A DNA stretch of 64,000 nt, from positions 1 through 64,000 of the forward strand of contig NZ_FOXO01000004.1 in the NCBI RefSeq assembly GCF_900115735.1. The letters are read 5' to 3'. Below the pieces are notes generated by a model. It was not told the origin of the DNA. It saw nothing but the letters and a program-made list of their open reading frames with translations, and searched no databases. Of this stretch, positions 23,114 to 32,478 are shown one piece after another. Source of the DNA: Butyrivibrio proteoclasticus (GTDB taxonomy: Bacteria; Bacillota; Clostridia; Lachnospirales; Lachnospiraceae). Each line of letters starts with the position of its first letter. Position 1 is the first letter of the stretch. The position numbers and the translations under genes are program-made.

Positions 23114-25177
23114 TCATATTCTCATGGCAACTTCATAAGCTCTCCAAATTACGCTTCGAAGATTACCTATCTGTTTACAGTCACCAATAAAATCAATATT
23201 GCTGGTCCTATCGCTATCCTTTATTAGTGGATTAGGAATATAACCTGCAGAGCTGATAACACTATCACACTCTATTTCAAATTCTTTACCTTCTTTGTTC
23301 TTTACAAGGATATTGCCATCCCTGACTTCTTTAAGGGAAGTTTCAAGATAAACCGGAACCTTGTGAAGAGCAAACCATTCTCTAAGGTATGAGCTATTTG
23401 CAAGACACACTCCGGGCTGTGAAATAAGATCGTCCTTCATTTCAACAATCACAACATTCTTGCCTTGAAGTGCAAGTTCGTAAGCGATCTCACATCCTGT
23501 AAGTCCTCCGCCTATTACAGCAACCTTCTTGCCAACTTCTGTACCTGTCAGGAACTCACAAGCTTCGATCATCTTTTCATGCCCCGGTACGCTCCTGAGT
23601 ACCCTGGCCTTAGAGCCTGTTGCAATCAGGATATCACTTTTACCAAACTGTTTAAGATCAGTTATTTCTTCATTCAAATGAACTTCTATTCCAAGCTCAT
23701 CCATTTTTCGAAGATACCACGCCAAAAGATCTCTGAGCTTTCCCTTATAAGACTCGGCGCTTGCAGCAATAAATGTTCCGCCAAGCCTGTCCGTCTTTTC
23801 AAAAATAACAGGTTCATGGCCTCTGAGCTTAAGTACTCTTGCTGCTTCCATTCCTCCAATTCCGCCACCAATGATATAAACCTTTTTGGGGTGCCTGGTA
23901 GGCTTGATGTGATGCTTATCCTTCTGCATAGTCTCAGCATTTACAGCACATCGTGCAAGATGGAGTGAATCAGATAATTTTTGGTCGTTTGGAACGCCCT
24001 TATAGTGACACATGTTAAAACAGCCATTGTGGCAAAGGATACATGGCCTTATATCCTCTTCTTTTCCTGCCATAAGTTTGGTAACCCACTCAGGATCAGC
24101 AAGAAATGGCCTTGCAAAACCGGCTCCATCAAGCTTTCCTTCACTTATTGAATCTGCAGCAACTCTTGGATCAAGTCTTCCGGCACAGACAACAGGGATA
24201 TCCACATACTTTTTAAGATTCTCTACATCCTCTAAGTTACAGTTTTCAGGCATATATATTGGGGGATGAGCCCAGTACCAGGCATCATAAGTACCATTGT
24301 CACAGTTTAGCATATCATAGCCGGCATCCTGAAGATACTTTGCAGCTCTTTTAGACTCTTCAAAATCTCTTCCTGCTTCTACATAGTCTTCACCTGGAAG
24401 TGCGCCTTCTCTAAAGCCTTTTGTCTTGGAGACAACACTGTAACGCAGAGAAACCGGGAAGTCTTTTCCACAAGTTTTCTTTATTTCTTTTACGATATCC
24501 ACAGCAAACCTGTATCTGTTCTCAAAACTTCCACCATATTCATCTGTTCTTTTGTTCACGTAAGGCAAAGTAAACTGATCAAGAAGGTAACCTTCATGAA
24601 CAGCATGTACTTCCACGCCGTCGACTCCGGCTTCTTTTAAAAGAAGCGCAGTCTTACCAAAAGCTGTGACATACTCTCTAATCTCTTCTACTGTAAGAGC
24701 CCTTGAAGGCAACTTATCAGACCATCTGTTAGGTGAAGCACTTGCAGAGGCTGTTATCTTATCAAGGTCCATAAAGGGCTTTGACAAAACTCTGAGAGCC
24801 TTATTATTGTACAAGGTCTCCATCATGGTACTTACGGTAAAAGACCTGCCAAAGCCGGCAGTAAGCTGGACAAAAAGCTTGGCGCCTGTCTCATGAAGCT
24901 TTGGCATCCATTCTTTTAGTTCCTGATACATTTTTTTATTGCTGTAAAGCCACTGACCAAACATTGGATTGTAAATTGGCTGACATCCGGGAAGAACAAG
25001 TCCCGCATTGTTTTTAGCCACTTCCAGTATAAAGTCAGCTCCAGCCGAGTCGAAATGGTTTTTTTCCATCCATCCAAATAAATCAGTTCCACCCATGGAA
25101 GTTAGAACGATTCGGTTTTTTATCTCCACATTTCCAATCTTCCATTTTGTAAATAGTGGTTCTAATCTCTTATCCAT
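23114..25177 (-). CDS. Old-yellow-enzyme-type NADH:flavin oxidoreductase / 2-enoate reductase
   Basis: A 687-aa three-part flavoenzyme of the 2,4-dienoyl-CoA reductase, BaiCD and enoate reductase family. It has an FMN-binding TIM barrel (about 1-360), with GVDGVEVHAVHEGYLLDQF, GGSFENRYRF and the late GFARPFLADP. A 4Fe-4S cysteine set follows (CILCHNGCFNMC, with another Cys 23 residues on), then FAD- and NAD-binding Rossmann parts (IIGGGIGGMEAARVL and VAVIGGGLTGCEIAYEL). It should reduce activated C=C bonds using NADH under anaerobic conditions. The ATG at 25177 was chosen over a TTG at 25201. The gene follows the GH5 gene after 25 bp. The substrate is unknown. Confidence 0.9.
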   Translation of the reverse strand: MDKRLEPLFTKWKIGNVEIKNRIVLTSMGGTDLFGWMEKNHFDSAGADFILEVAKNNAGLVLPGCQPIYNPMFGQWLYSNKKMYQELKEWMPKLHETGAKLFVQLTAGFGRSFTVSTMMETLYNNKALRVLSKPFMDLDKITASASASPNRWSDKLPSRALTVEEIREYVTAFGKTALLLKEAGVDGVEVHAVHEGYLLDQFTLPYVNKRTDEYGGSFENRYRFAVDIVKEIKKTCGKDFPVSLRYSVVSKTKGFREGALPGEDYVEAGRDFEESKRAAKYLQDAGYDMLNCDNGTYDAWYWAHPPIYMPENCNLEDVENLKKYVDIPVVCAGRLDPRVAADSISEGKLDGAGFARPFLADPEWVTKLMAGKEEDIRPCILCHNGCFNMCHYKGVPNDQKLSDSLHLARCAVNAETMQKDKHHIKPTRHPKKVYIIGGGIGGMEAARVLKLRGHEPVIFEKTDRLGGTFIAASAESYKGKLRDLLAWYLRKMDELGIEVHLNEEITDLKQFGKSDILIATGSKARVLRSVPGHEKMIEACEFLTGTEVGKKVAVIGGGLTGCEIAYELALQGKNVVIVEMKDDLISQPGVCLANSSYLREWFALHKVPVYLETSLKEVRDGNILVKNKEGKEFEIECDSVISSAGYIPNPLIKDSDRTSNIDFIGDCKQIGNLRSVIWRAYEVAMRI

Positions 25178-25202
25178 AGCCTGTAAATCTCCCAAAGTCA
25201 AT

Positions 25203-26216
25203 TTATTTAAAGAAGCACTTATTTACTGTAGCTCCAAAATCTTTTTCCTTGTAATTCCAAACTGCATGGCCTATCTCATACTTCTCAAAAACACTGTGGA
25301 TGTCAGCAAACCATCTCTTTGCAGACTCCACATCAGCAAGCTCAATTACGCCATACTCACCACAGTAGAGACATACGTCCTCAGCCTTTGCCTTCTCAAC
25401 AGCAGGAACAAAGATTCTCTCAAAATATGATGGTCCGATTTCAGTGATTTCACCTCTGTTGATCGCATCTGCAAGGTCAGGTGAAAGTTCTTTTGACTTC
25501 TCCCTGTAGTCCTCAAGAGAGCCCGGGTACTCAACGACAAAGTCCTTAGGCATATTCTCTACCCAGTAAGCTCTCTGATGAGTAAAAATAAATGGCTCGT
25601 AGCAGTGGAAATTGTAAACAATCCTGTCGTCAATCGGCTTATCAAGGAGAGGCACGCTTGTTACGTTGTTGTAACATACACCTCCGACAATGATATAAGC
25701 ATCCTTTGTATTTTTTCTGATTGTGAGAGCAGCCTGTTTTGCTATCTCATTCCATTCCTTTACAACCTTAGGTGATACGATCTCGTTAAGAAGCTCTAAA
25801 GCCATCATATCAGCATCTTTGGCAAATCTCTTTGAGATTGTGTCCCATGTATTGTAAAAACGCTTCTGAAGCTTCTCATCATAGAAGAAAGCTTCCTTGC
25901 TCTCTCCCTTATCAAGTGGATCAAAAGAATATCCATATGCCTTGTGAAGGTCAAGAACCATGTTAAGTCCGGCGCGTCTGCACCATTCAACACAATTCTC
26001 AAGATACTCGTAACCGCTCTCGATGGGCTCCCCTTGCTCATCTTCGATTACTACATAATCTACAGGAACACGGACATGGTCAAAACCTGCCTCCTTGATC
26101 CTTACGATATCCTTTTCTGTAATAAAGCTGTCAAAATGCTCTTTTGTGTCTTCATCAAACTGTGACAGCCAGCCACCAAGATTGGCGCCAAACATAAATC
26201 CGTCAAACCTCTTCAT
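25203..26216 (-). CDS. GH5-type cytosolic endoglucanase/glycosidase
   Basis: A 337-aa TIM-barrel glycoside hydrolase of clan A, best fitting family 5. The N-terminus reads GFMFGANLGGWLSQFD, then DHVRVPVDY with the conserved Arg. The acid/base Glu is in MALELLNEIV, the YNFHCYEPF strand contains the substrate-binding His, and the nucleophile Glu is in CLYCGEYGV. There is no signal peptide, so it would act on oligosaccharides already imported. It is followed closely by the enoate-reductase gene and preceded by the patatin gene (13 bp), all on one strand. Whether they share a function is unclear. Confidence 0.88.
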   Translation of the reverse strand: MKRFDGFMFGANLGGWLSQFDEDTKEHFDSFITEKDIVRIKEAGFDHVRVPVDYVVIEDEQGEPIESGYEYLENCVEWCRRAGLNMVLDLHKAYGYSFDPLDKGESKEAFFYDEKLQKRFYNTWDTISKRFAKDADMMALELLNEIVSPKVVKEWNEIAKQAALTIRKNTKDAYIIVGGVCYNNVTSVPLLDKPIDDRIVYNFHCYEPFIFTHQRAYWVENMPKDFVVEYPGSLEDYREKSKELSPDLADAINRGEITEIGPSYFERIFVPAVEKAKAEDVCLYCGEYGVIELADVESAKRWFADIHSVFEKYEIGHAVWNYKEKDFGATVNKCFFK

Positions 26217-26229
26217 ACACTACCTCCAT

Positions 26230-27057
26230 CTATTTATTTAAGTATTTTAAAGCTTCAGCTCTTCCAAGCTGATATACTCTTTCCAGCTCTTTTTCGTCAG
26301 TCTCAACAGGACTGATATTAAGTGGTGCAAGCGGTCTTATAACCTCTATCTCACCCTTTTCTTCTTTTTCTCTCACATACTTTTTCTGCTCGTTGTACAT
26401 GAGATATCTCTCTTCCATTGCCTTTATCATGTTGGGATACTTTCTGAGCATCCATCTTACAAGCAGCATGTACTTTTGCTTGCCCTTGACGTAATTTTTG
26501 GGCTGAGTCTCAATAACTAAAATTTTATCATATCCAAGACTCTCAATAAACTTAAGCGGAATTGAATCTGATATTCCGCCATCGAGGTAAACTCCTCCAT
26601 CTATCTCAACCGGCCTTGAAACAAGCGGCATTGATGCAGAGGCCTGAATCCATATGATATCTTCTTTCCCACCAGTCTTGCAATTGTGGTAAACAGGCTT
26701 TCCTGTATTTATGTCAGTCGCAACGCAGTAAAACTCCATCGGATTTTTACTAAAAGTCTCAATGTCCCATTTATCGAGTTTATAGGGAAGTTCATCGTAA
26801 CAAAATGGTACATTGTAGATATCACCTGTTGTTAAAAGAGATCTTATGCTGTGATACCTTTTGTCTTTACAGTACTTTTTGTTGTACCTTAAAGCTCTTC
26901 CTATCTGCCTCGATTTGATATTGCATCCAAACGTCGCGCCGGCGGACACTCCTACTGCCCCGTCAAAAGAAATACCATTCTCCATAAGGACATCCAAAAC
27001 TCCGCAGGTAAACATCCCGCGCATAGCGCCGCCTTCCATAACCAGTGCTGTCTTCAT
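26230..27057 (-). CDS. Patatin-like phospholipase
   Basis: A 275-aa patatin-fold serine acylhydrolase. It has the oxyanion-hole glycine stretch VMEGGAMRGMF at the start, the nucleophile elbow GVSAG, and the catalytic-dyad Asp in YLDGGISDSIPL. The length fits the YjjU/RssA-like bacterial group, and no signal peptide is visible. It would hydrolyse acyl groups from lipids inside the cell. The ATG at 27057 has GGAG 6 nt upstream. The GH5 gene lies 13 bp downstream, suggesting co-transcription. Confidence 0.92.
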   Translation of the reverse strand: MKTALVMEGGAMRGMFTCGVLDVLMENGISFDGAVGVSAGATFGCNIKSRQIGRALRYNKKYCKDKRYHSIRSLLTTGDIYNVPFCYDELPYKLDKWDIETFSKNPMEFYCVATDINTGKPVYHNCKTGGKEDIIWIQASASMPLVSRPVEIDGGVYLDGGISDSIPLKFIESLGYDKILVIETQPKNYVKGKQKYMLLVRWMLRKYPNMIKAMEERYLMYNEQKKYVREKEEKGEIEVIRPLAPLNISPVETDEKELERVYQLGRAEALKYLNK

Positions 27058-27085
27058 ATGATTCTCCAAAGTCTCTTACCCAAAT

Positions 27086-27114
27086 AAGAGCCGTCCCACT
27101 AAAGGACAGCTCTT
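27086..27114 (-). terminator. Hairpin after the EAL gene
   Basis: AAGAGCTGTCC and GGGACGGCTCTT pair on the minus strand (one G-U) around a short loop 30 bp past the EAL stop codon. The T tract that follows is poor (ATTT), so its strength is uncertain. Confidence 0.6.
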
Positions 27115-27143
27115 TTAGCTTTCTAAACTATTTTATCACACTT

Positions 27144-29036
27144 CTATGAATATTTTGCGATAAATTCGTCCATAGTAAGGGCTTTGTCAAAATAGTACCC
27201 TTGAAGATAATCGCACCCGATATCGGCCATCATTTTAGCCATTTCCTCATTTTCTATTCCCTCCGCAGTAATGGAGAAACCAAGATTTTTGAAGGTGGAG
27301 ACCATATTGGGAAGCATCTCATCCGGGCACTTTACATATTCCCACACAAGACTCATATCTATTTTTACATTGATAAAAGGGCATCTCCTGAGCCTGGCAA
27401 GATTAGAATAGCCACTTCCATAATCATCAAGGACAAAATAGAATCCGCTTTCCTGTATAGACTTTATCTGCTTTAGCAGAAGACTATCATCTATCATGGA
27501 TTCTTCCGTCACCTCTAAATGTAAGTATGCCGGATTTATTCCTCTCCTGGATATTATCGATGTCAGTCTCTGATTAAGATCCTGCCTCATAAACTGAATA
27601 GGTGAAAGATTAACATTTATCCAGTTAAGCCCCAGCTTTTCAAGGTCATTCTCAGCAATAAACTTACATACCCTGTCAAGAACCTGTTCTCCAAGCTGGT
27701 TTATGCTGCCATTTCTTTCTGCTATTGGAATAAAAAGCCCAGGCGGAATAAGCTTGCCTTCACTATCCCTGATCCTTGCAAGTGCTTCTGCCCCAACTAT
27801 CTTATGGGTCTTGGCTTCTACTATGGGCTGAAGAAATGCCTCAACAAGATCGTTATCAATTGCTACTTCAAGATTTCTTTTTACTACTGTTCCCTTTTCA
27901 GTGTCGCGGATTTCTTTTTCACCTAGAGTAACAAAAGACTCACTTCCTGCCCTTGAAAGCTGTGAAAGACTCTCAGTAAGGGCATTAAATACAACATCCG
28001 CAGACTGCGCCTTATTTCCGGGATTTATATATACCATACTCACATCGAGATACAGCTCTGCATTATCAGAGATCCATGGGGAATCAAATCTCTCTTCAAT
28101 GATATGTCTGATTTTTTCACTCTCAAGTTCTAATTCCTCACCTGCAATAAGAGCAAATCGTCCGCTGCTGAAATAAAACACCATGACCTTAGGAAAGGTT
28201 TCTTTAAGATAGTTCCCAATCATGTCGACACCTACATCCATCTGCCTTGCGCCATATATATCTCTTATGTCCCTATAGTTATGGATGACAAGTGACAGTA
28301 CCCTGTAAAGTCTTTTTCCGTTTACCTCTTCAATATAATCTCTAAGAGCCCTTGAGTTAAATACTTTTGAACGTCTCTCCAGGTAAAGATCAGGATTCTC
28401 AAACGAAAGATACAGAACAGTAACTGCTAAAACGCAGAAAGTATTCATCATAAGTATCTGCGGGAGGAACAGTCTGAATAAAGTGCCAATAAAAAGAATT
28501 GCATTGCACCACAATAGACTTACCTTTTCTCTTTTTTGAATCTTATTTTTGTTGATTATGGTAATAAGGACAGAAAGTAATATATACATCCAAAATTCAA
28601 GATAAAGGACCTTGTAATATGGCCCAGAATGATAACCGTCATCGCCAATCCAAAAGATATATCGGGTCCATGGACTTGTAATGGCAAGTAACATGCAGAG
28701 CTGAAGAGGGATTCGCTTAAGGAAGCCGAAAGCGCCTGTATAATACTCTTCTACTTTTATAGCTGACAAGGTAAACAAAAAGAACACGTAGCCTCTAAGA
28801 TAGAACATGCAAAAGAATAACGCATTAGAAATAGCAACGATTTCCTTTGAGTAGTCCATGTAATACATATCTACCCATGAGGAAATAAGATTAAGAACAA
28901 TTGTACTCACTTCCACGAGAAGAAGCATGAAAAAAGTATGATTCATTCTGTTGGGAACTCGTGGGAGCAAGAAAAAATACCCAACAAAAAGACTCAAAAG
29001 CAATAAACTTGGAATTGCATAGCTCAAATCGTACAT
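27144..29036 (-). CDS. Membrane protein with degenerate GGDEF and probable active EAL domain
   Basis: A 630-aa protein. Seven or eight N-terminal transmembrane segments (about 1-230) are followed by a GGDEF-like domain (about 245-365) whose signature is reduced to SSGRF, so it should not make c-di-GMP. The C-terminal EAL domain (about 385-630) keeps GAEALARI, NVNLSPIQF, LEVTEES, LDDYGSGYSNL, VKIDMSL and AEGIEN, which are the metal- and substrate-binding positions, and should hydrolyse c-di-GMP. The start codon follows GGGAG. The gene stands alone behind a small perfect palindrome. It resembles in layout the pair at 57-61 kb. Confidence 0.92.
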   Translation of the reverse strand: MYDLSYAIPSLLLLSLFVGYFFLLPRVPNRMNHTFFMLLLVEVSTIVLNLISSWVDMYYMDYSKEIVAISNALFFCMFYLRGYVFFLFTLSAIKVEEYYTGAFGFLKRIPLQLCMLLAITSPWTRYIFWIGDDGYHSGPYYKVLYLEFWMYILLSVLITIINKNKIQKREKVSLLWCNAILFIGTLFRLFLPQILMMNTFCVLAVTVLYLSFENPDLYLERRSKVFNSRALRDYIEEVNGKRLYRVLSLVIHNYRDIRDIYGARQMDVGVDMIGNYLKETFPKVMVFYFSSGRFALIAGEELELESEKIRHIIEERFDSPWISDNAELYLDVSMVYINPGNKAQSADVVFNALTESLSQLSRAGSESFVTLGEKEIRDTEKGTVVKRNLEVAIDNDLVEAFLQPIVEAKTHKIVGAEALARIRDSEGKLIPPGLFIPIAERNGSINQLGEQVLDRVCKFIAENDLEKLGLNWINVNLSPIQFMRQDLNQRLTSIISRRGINPAYLHLEVTEESMIDDSLLLKQIKSIQESGFYFVLDDYGSGYSNLARLRRCPFINVKIDMSLVWEYVKCPDEMLPNMVSTFKNLGFSITAEGIENEEMAKMMADIGCDYLQGYYFDKALTMDEFIAKYS

Positions 29037-29060
29037 AAGAACTCTCCCTAAGAGTTATAC

Positions 29061-29078
29061 AATAACGTAATCGTTATT
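29061..29078. promoter_or_regulatory. Perfect palindrome upstream of the EAL gene
   Basis: AATAACG-TAAT-CGTTATT (7-bp arms) lies 25 bp before the start codon, next to a TATAAC that could be a -10 on the minus strand. It could be an operator. No repressor gene is adjacent. Confidence 0.4.
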
Positions 29079-29131
29079 AAGTATATTTATTCATACAATC
29101 ATGATACACCTCTTTTCATTCCAATACTATT

Positions 29132-29189
29132 AAAAAAATCCTAACTTCTCGAAAAACTCCTTTTTTAGTCTCTCAAAAAGTCAGGATTT
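29132..29189 (-). terminator. Intrinsic terminator of the sodium symporter gene
   Basis: AAATCCTGACTT pairs with AAGTTAGGATTT (12 bp, one G-U) around a long A/T-rich loop and is followed by TTTT on the minus strand, just past the stop codon. Confidence 0.8.
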
Positions 29190-29194
29190 ATATA

Positions 29195-30565
29195 TTACTT
29201 AAAATATGTTACCAGCCCATATACTATCAAGAATGCTATGATCACAGGAAGAACATACTTAAAATACCAGCTTATCTTTCTGCTTATCTTAAGTCCTTGG
29301 CCACAGTTGACCTCATTAAGATAGTTATCAAATCCCCAGCCATATTTAGTCGTACAGAAAATACAGCATATCAGTGCTCCGATTGGAAGCATAAGATTAC
29401 TCAGTATAAAATCCTCAAGATCCATCACTGTATTTCCTGCCTTAAGAGGCTGAAAATCACTAAGAATATTAAAGCCAAGGGCACATGGCACAGAACCTAC
29501 TGTAATTATGGTCCCTGCAATAAATGCAGCTTTTTTTCTGGTTGTATTATGTATATCTATAAAAAAGCTGACATCATTTTCAAATACACCTATCATAGTA
29601 GAAAGCGCTGCAAAATACATAAATAGGAAGAACAGACTCCCCCATAGTCTTCCGGCTGGAAGTGAGATAAATACATTGGGCAGTGTAAGAAAAATAAGAC
29701 TTGGTCCACTGTTTGGTGCAACACCATAGGCAAAACATGCAGGAATAGTAATGAGCCCTGCCACTACCGCAACAAAGGTATCAAGACCTGCTACAAGAAT
29801 GGCTTCACCAGCAAGGCTCCTGTCCTTTTCGATATAGCTTCCAAAAATCTCCATGCTGCCTATTCCAAGACTGAGAGTAAAAAAGCTCTGGTTAAGCGCA
29901 GCATACAAAACCTTTCCTATTCCAACTGCCTTTACATTTGCAACGTTAGGCTTTAAGTAAAAAACTATGCCTTCTTTTGCAGATGGTAGTATCAGAGAAT
30001 TGATTCCAAGAACAATCATAATGCATATAAGAGCTATCATCATAAACTTGGTGATCTTCTCAACACCATTTTGAAGTCCTACTGAGCAAATAACAATCGT
30101 GATCACCATAGTAATGACCATGTACAGTATCATAATATACGGACTATCCATCATGTTCTTGTATATATTTTGTACCTCATCAGGATCAGCCTTATCAAAA
30201 GTTCCTGTCACCATAAGCACAAAATATCTGAGCATCCACCCCGAAACCACTGAATAGAACATAAGCAGAATGTAATTACCAGCCATAGCCATATATCCGA
30301 CTAAATGCCATTTGCTACCCTCTTTTTCAAGCATCTTATAGGCTGGCATGATACTTCTTCTCGTAGCTCTGCCCATTGAATACTCCATAGTCATGATCGG
30401 CACTCCAAGGATCAGTAAAAACAGTACATAGAATAAAACAAAAATCCCACCGCCATTTTCACCAACCATATAAGGAAATCTCCAGACATTCCCAATACCT
30501 ATAGCACATCCGGCTGATAGCAAAATAAATCCAAGTCTGCTTCCTAAACTTTCACGTTCTTTCAT
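29195..30565 (-). CDS. Neurotransmitter:sodium symporter family transporter
   Basis: A 456-aa LeuT-fold transporter with 11 or more transmembrane helices, the length typical of bacterial NSS proteins. TM1 has the signature SAGCAIGIGNVWRFPYMVGENGG in two parts (SAGCAIGIGNVWR, FPYMVGENGG), which holds the sodium and substrate unwound region. Further family landmarks are EYSMGRATRRS and the TM6 stretch NQSFFTLSLGIGSMEIFGSY. It would co-import an amino acid with Na+. The substrate cannot be read. It is monocistronic with a terminator; the 127 bp between it and nagA hold its promoter region and nothing else I recognise. Confidence 0.95.
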   Translation of the reverse strand: MKERESLGSRLGFILLSAGCAIGIGNVWRFPYMVGENGGGIFVLFYVLFLLILGVPIMTMEYSMGRATRRSIMPAYKMLEKEGSKWHLVGYMAMAGNYILLMFYSVVSGWMLRYFVLMVTGTFDKADPDEVQNIYKNMMDSPYIMILYMVITMVITIVICSVGLQNGVEKITKFMMIALICIMIVLGINSLILPSAKEGIVFYLKPNVANVKAVGIGKVLYAALNQSFFTLSLGIGSMEIFGSYIEKDRSLAGEAILVAGLDTFVAVVAGLITIPACFAYGVAPNSGPSLIFLTLPNVFISLPAGRLWGSLFFLFMYFAALSTMIGVFENDVSFFIDIHNTTRKKAAFIAGTIITVGSVPCALGFNILSDFQPLKAGNTVMDLEDFILSNLMLPIGALICCIFCTTKYGWGFDNYLNEVNCGQGLKISRKISWYFKYVLPVIIAFLIVYGLVTYFK

Positions 30566-30692
30566 CGCTTTAAACCCCTAAATTATTTTTTACACAGACT
30601 TTTATCATATCATATAATGCATCATAATACCAGCTACTATAGTGTTTCCAAATATACCTGTCTAAAATAGATTCTGATTGCTCATATATCAA

Positions 30693-31847
30693 TCAATATA
30701 CTAATATTCCATTCTTGATCACATGCTTAAGTCCGAAATTTTTGTCAAGAATAAGCATATCTGCCTGCTTGCCTTCTGAAATGCTTCCAAGTCTGTCCGA
30801 TACTCCAAGGACTTTGGCAGGGTTAAATGTGGCAGAGCCGATTGCTGTTCCAAGAGGAATGTTCATTTTGGTGTGACAGTTTATCATGCAGTCAAAAAGA
30901 TTTGTTGCAGAACCTGCAATAGTGTCTGTTCCTTTAAGGGTGCACAGGCTCCCCTTTTTCTCAACATCAAGTCCCCCAAGAGTATAGATACCATCTTCAA
31001 GGCCTGTTGCTCTCATGCTGTCGCTAATGAGCACCATTTTGTCAGCACCTATTTCATCAAAGGCAATTCTCACTGCTGCAGGAGCAATGTGAATCCCGTC
31101 ACAGATGATCTCACTTGTGACCTTCTTGCTGTCAAAGGCAGCGCCAACAACTCCGGGAGCTCTGTGTGTAAGTCCCGTCATGGCATTATATAGATGCACA
31201 ATATGGCTTGCTCCGTGCTCTATGGCATTCATAGCAGTCTCATAATCTGAATTAGTGTGGGCTAGTGATACTATAACCTTGTCCTTGACTGACTCTATAT
31301 ATTCCGCATAATTAGGAGATTCTTCCGGTGCAAGTCCTATGATCTTAACAAGACCATCACCTGCTTCTATGAAGCGCTCTGCCATAGCCGCATCGGCTTT
31401 CTTTATAAATTTCTCATTCTGAGCACCTTTTTTAACCGGACTGATAAATGGTCCCTCCATATTAAAGCCAAGAAGCTCAGCGTAGCGACCATGGTCTTTG
31501 CCAACACCATCCCTGAACTCTTTACCGGTTTTTATATCATCTATAAGTTCTTCCTCAGGAAGTGTCATCATGGCAGGGCAAATGGAAGTAATGCCGTTTT
31601 TCAGCTCATACTCAGCAATTTTCTTAAAGCCTTCTATAGTGCCATCGCATACATCCTCGCCCACAGCGCCGTGAAAATGGAGATCAATAAGCCCCGGGAT
31701 AACAAAGCAGTCAGAAGCATCTAAGACCTCTTCATTACTGGTAGTATCCCCCGCTGCTATTTTACTGATCTTCCCATCACTTACAAACACATTACAATCT
31801 TCAAATTCACTGTTATCTCTAAAAACATATCCATTAGTAATGACCAT
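30693..31847 (-). CDS. nagA: N-acetylglucosamine-6-phosphate deacetylase
   Basis: A 384-aa amidohydrolase that removes the acetyl group of GlcNAc-6-P in amino-sugar and cell-wall recycling. The family landmarks are GLIDLHFHGAVG (metal site at the barrel start), GFNMEGPFISP with the metal-binding Glu, LAHTNSDYETA and HLYNAMTGLTHR (metal and substrate His), and LISDSMRATG with the catalytic Asp. The ATG at 31847 was chosen because GGAGGAG lies 6 nt upstream; an earlier in-frame ATG has no such site. It follows the histidine-phosphatase gene. nagB is not in the window. Confidence 0.95.
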   Translation of the reverse strand: MVITNGYVFRDNSEFEDCNVFVSDGKISKIAAGDTTSNEEVLDASDCFVIPGLIDLHFHGAVGEDVCDGTIEGFKKIAEYELKNGITSICPAMMTLPEEELIDDIKTGKEFRDGVGKDHGRYAELLGFNMEGPFISPVKKGAQNEKFIKKADAAMAERFIEAGDGLVKIIGLAPEESPNYAEYIESVKDKVIVSLAHTNSDYETAMNAIEHGASHIVHLYNAMTGLTHRAPGVVGAAFDSKKVTSEIICDGIHIAPAAVRIAFDEIGADKMVLISDSMRATGLEDGIYTLGGLDVEKKGSLCTLKGTDTIAGSATNLFDCMINCHTKMNIPLGTAIGSATFNPAKVLGVSDRLGSISEGKQADMLILDKNFGLKHVIKNGILVY

Positions 31848-31891
31848 GACATTCTCCTCCATCACAGACATTGCACAAGTATCATTACCCA

Positions 31892-32467
31892 TCACTTAAT
31901 ATCATCAACAAGTCTGTGCTTTCCACCTATTGATTCATAAACAAAAATCTCACAGTTCTTTGGGCGAGGTCTCCAGATATAACCTCTTTTAACATCCTGC
32001 AGGTATCCTCTTAAAACTCTGATGATTCCGCCGTGACAAACCACAAGAACATTATCGTAATCCATTTTTTCAAGTTCAGACAAAAACGAGCTTGTACGTT
32101 TGATCATTTCAGGAATTGTCTCTACTCCCGGAGGTGCAGGGAAAATTTCAGGTATCCCCCAATAGCCTGTCATTGGAAGTCCAACCTTGCCATATACTAC
32201 ACCTTCATATCTTCCAAAACTTGCCTCTAATATTCTCTTATCCTTTATGATCTGATCTTCTGAAACATTTCCTACAATTGAAGCAGTCTCAACTGCTCTG
32301 ATAAGAGGACTGCTGTAAACAGCATCAAACTTTATATCCTTAACCTTTTCTCTGGTAGCTCTTGCCTGTTCTTTTCCTTTTTCATTGAGCGGAATATCAA
32401 GTCTGCCCTGCATTCTGCTCTCTGCATTGTAATCGGTCTGACCATGCCTTGTTACATATATTTTCAT
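31892..32467 (-). CDS. Histidine phosphatase family protein (phosphoglycerate-mutase-like)
   Basis: A 191-aa single-domain histidine phosphatase. The RHG motif with the phosphorylated His is at the N-terminus (YVTRHGQTDYNAE), followed by MQGRLDIPLNEKG. The proton-donor Glu lies in LEASFGRYEG, and the second catalytic His in LVVCHGGIIRVLRG. Close relatives act as cofactor-dependent mutases, as CobC-type phosphatases or as broad sugar phosphatases. It lies between rsgA (11 bp) and nagA and may be co-transcribed with the rsgA block. Confidence 0.92.
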   Translation of the reverse strand: MKIYVTRHGQTDYNAESRMQGRLDIPLNEKGKEQARATREKVKDIKFDAVYSSPLIRAVETASIVGNVSEDQIIKDKRILEASFGRYEGVVYGKVGLPMTGYWGIPEIFPAPPGVETIPEMIKRTSSFLSELEKMDYDNVLVVCHGGIIRVLRGYLQDVKRGYIWRPRPKNCEIFVYESIGGKHRLVDDIK

Positions 32468-32478
32468 AAATACTCTTC

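Noticed and set aside
29297..29626. A 109-codon plus-strand open frame opposite the sodium symporter gene.
   Set aside because: The symporter frame is clearly coding; the antisense product resembles no protein and has no start signals.
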